From the NCBI GenBank assembly GCA_903958285.1, contig CAJBSR010000051.1:1-6703 (forward strand): DNA of 6,703 nt. Reading direction: 5' to 3'. Shown here piece by piece: positions 6,493 through 6,703 of the stretch. The notes beneath the pieces are model-generated. The model saw nothing but the letters and a program-made list of their open reading frames with translations. It was not told the DNA's origin and made no database searches. The position numbers were made by a program, and so were the translations under genes. This DNA comes from an uncultured Sphingomonadales bacterium. GTDB taxonomy: Bacteria; Pseudomonadota; Alphaproteobacteria; Sphingomonadales; Sphingomonadaceae. The stretch's first letter is position 1, and each line of letters opens with the position of its first letter.

Positions 6493-6534
6493 ACTATAGG
6501 GATGGAGTATCGGCCATCATTTGACTTGAATCAA
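6493..6534 (-). promoter_or_regulatory. Candidate FNR/FixK-dependent promoter of the response regulator
   Basis: Reading leftward, a TATAGT -10 element spans 6498-6493, which predicts transcription starting near 6486. The FNR-like site 6521-6534 is then centred at -41.5, the standard class II activator position, and the -35 hexamer at normal spacing (AATGAT) is poor, as expected for an activated promoter. A competing sigma-70-type pair, TTGATT (6534-6529), 17 bp, GATACT (6511-6506), would start near 6499 and place the FNR-like site across the -35 region. The first option leaves a leader of only about 5 nt before ATG 6481. Confidence 0.45.
6521..6534. promoter_or_regulatory. FNR/FixK-type binding site (anaerobox)
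   Basis: TTGAC-TTGA-ATCAA matches the FNR/FixK consensus TTGAT-N4-ATCAA at 9 of 10 specified bases. Regulators of this Crp/Fnr group respond to oxygen, directly or through FixL-FixJ, and commonly control respiratory genes in alphaproteobacteria. The site also includes a GANTC methylation-type sequence (6528-6532). Whether the organism makes a matching regulator cannot be seen here. Confidence 0.55.
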
Positions 6535-6554
6535 CTATATTGGTTGTAAAAACA

Positions 6555-6577
6555 CGCCATATATTTCCATGTTGGCG
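6555..6577. repeat. Inverted repeat in the control region, possible operator
   Basis: CGCCA (6555-6559) and TGGCG (6573-6577) are perfect inverted arms around an AT-rich 13-bp centre. The 23-bp layout would suit a dimeric DNA-binding protein. It lies upstream of the leftward regulator and could equally serve a rightward gene beyond the window. No specific factor is recognised. Confidence 0.3.
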
Positions 6578-6703
6578 GATTTTACGGTCGGGGCTGGTGC
6601 GGGAGGAAAATGGGGTCATCGAACTGCGAAGCTCCCCTCGGTTTCGCTTCTATCTCTTTGTCATTCCTACAATTCTAAACGCATAGAGTGTGGCTAAGAG
6701 GCA

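Larger units (their letters stand above)
6482..6703. other. Non-coding, AT-richer control region upstream of the response regulator
   Basis: No credible gene is seen on either strand over 222 bp. The part nearest the regulator contains the FNR-like site and candidate -10 elements listed separately. Two further inverted repeats follow: CAAC-N7-GTTG (6532-6546) and CGCCA-N13-TGGCG (6555-6577). The far part (6600-6703) shows only a weak GAAGC/GCTTC pair with a 13-nt loop (6628-6650). A divergent gene to the right of the window may share this region. Confidence 0.6.

Noticed and set aside
6628..6650. GAAGC/GCTTC hairpin as a terminator of a gene outside the window
   Set aside because: Five pairs with a 13-nt loop and no clean T tract, and no open frame reaches it from either side.
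6569..6697. Possible 42-residue plus-strand peptide at the right end
   Set aside because: There is no ribosome site before the ATG, the composition looks like non-coding DNA, and there is no recognisable motif.

Overview
The window reads as part of an alphaproteobacterial chromosome, most likely a sphingomonad (Sphingomonadales). The evidence is the separate petA-petB-petC order, a cytochrome b and cytochrome c1 that resemble sphingomonad proteins as I remember them, a FixJ-type response regulator, and sparse GANTC sites that sit mostly between genes. The family-level placement is inference. I see no mobile element, CRISPR array, tRNA or rRNA.

Layout. Positions 1-2589 (+) hold the cytochrome bc1 operon: the 3' part of petA (Rieske protein), then complete petB (cytochrome b) and petC (cytochrome c1), with 11-13 bp gaps and good Shine-Dalgarno sites. 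Together they form respiratory complex III, which oxidises ubiquinol and reduces cytochrome c in the inner membrane. After an 82-bp gap with a perfect 6-5-6 palindrome comes a small single-domain PilZ protein (2672-3067, +), a probable cyclic-di-GMP receptor. A second unit follows on the same strand: a short-chain dehydrogenase/reductase (3195-3965) whose stop codon overlaps the start of an acyl-CoA dehydrogenase (3962-5128) as ATGA. This looks like a translationally coupled pair acting on acyl-CoA or related substrates.

On the opposite strand, converging with only 9 bp between stops, lie a tandem PilZ protein (5138-5716, -) and a FixJ/LuxR-type response regulator (5831-6481, -). The last 222 bp are non-coding and AT-richer than the rest. 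They hold a near-consensus FNR/FixK-type site (TTGAC-N4-ATCAA), centred 41.5 bp upstream of the start predicted from a TATAGT -10 element. That is the geometry of a class II FNR-activated promoter driving the regulator.

How it may fit together (inference): the genes themselves are mostly ordinary housekeeping and signalling genes. The more interesting content is regulatory: two PilZ proteins beside the bc1 operon, an orphan regulator with a candidate oxygen-responsive promoter, and 4 of the window's 7 GANTC (CcrM-type) sites in the roughly 9% that is non-coding. I found no clear previously undescribed system. The best leads are the regulator's promoter and the tandem PilZ protein whose second domain has lost its arginine motif.
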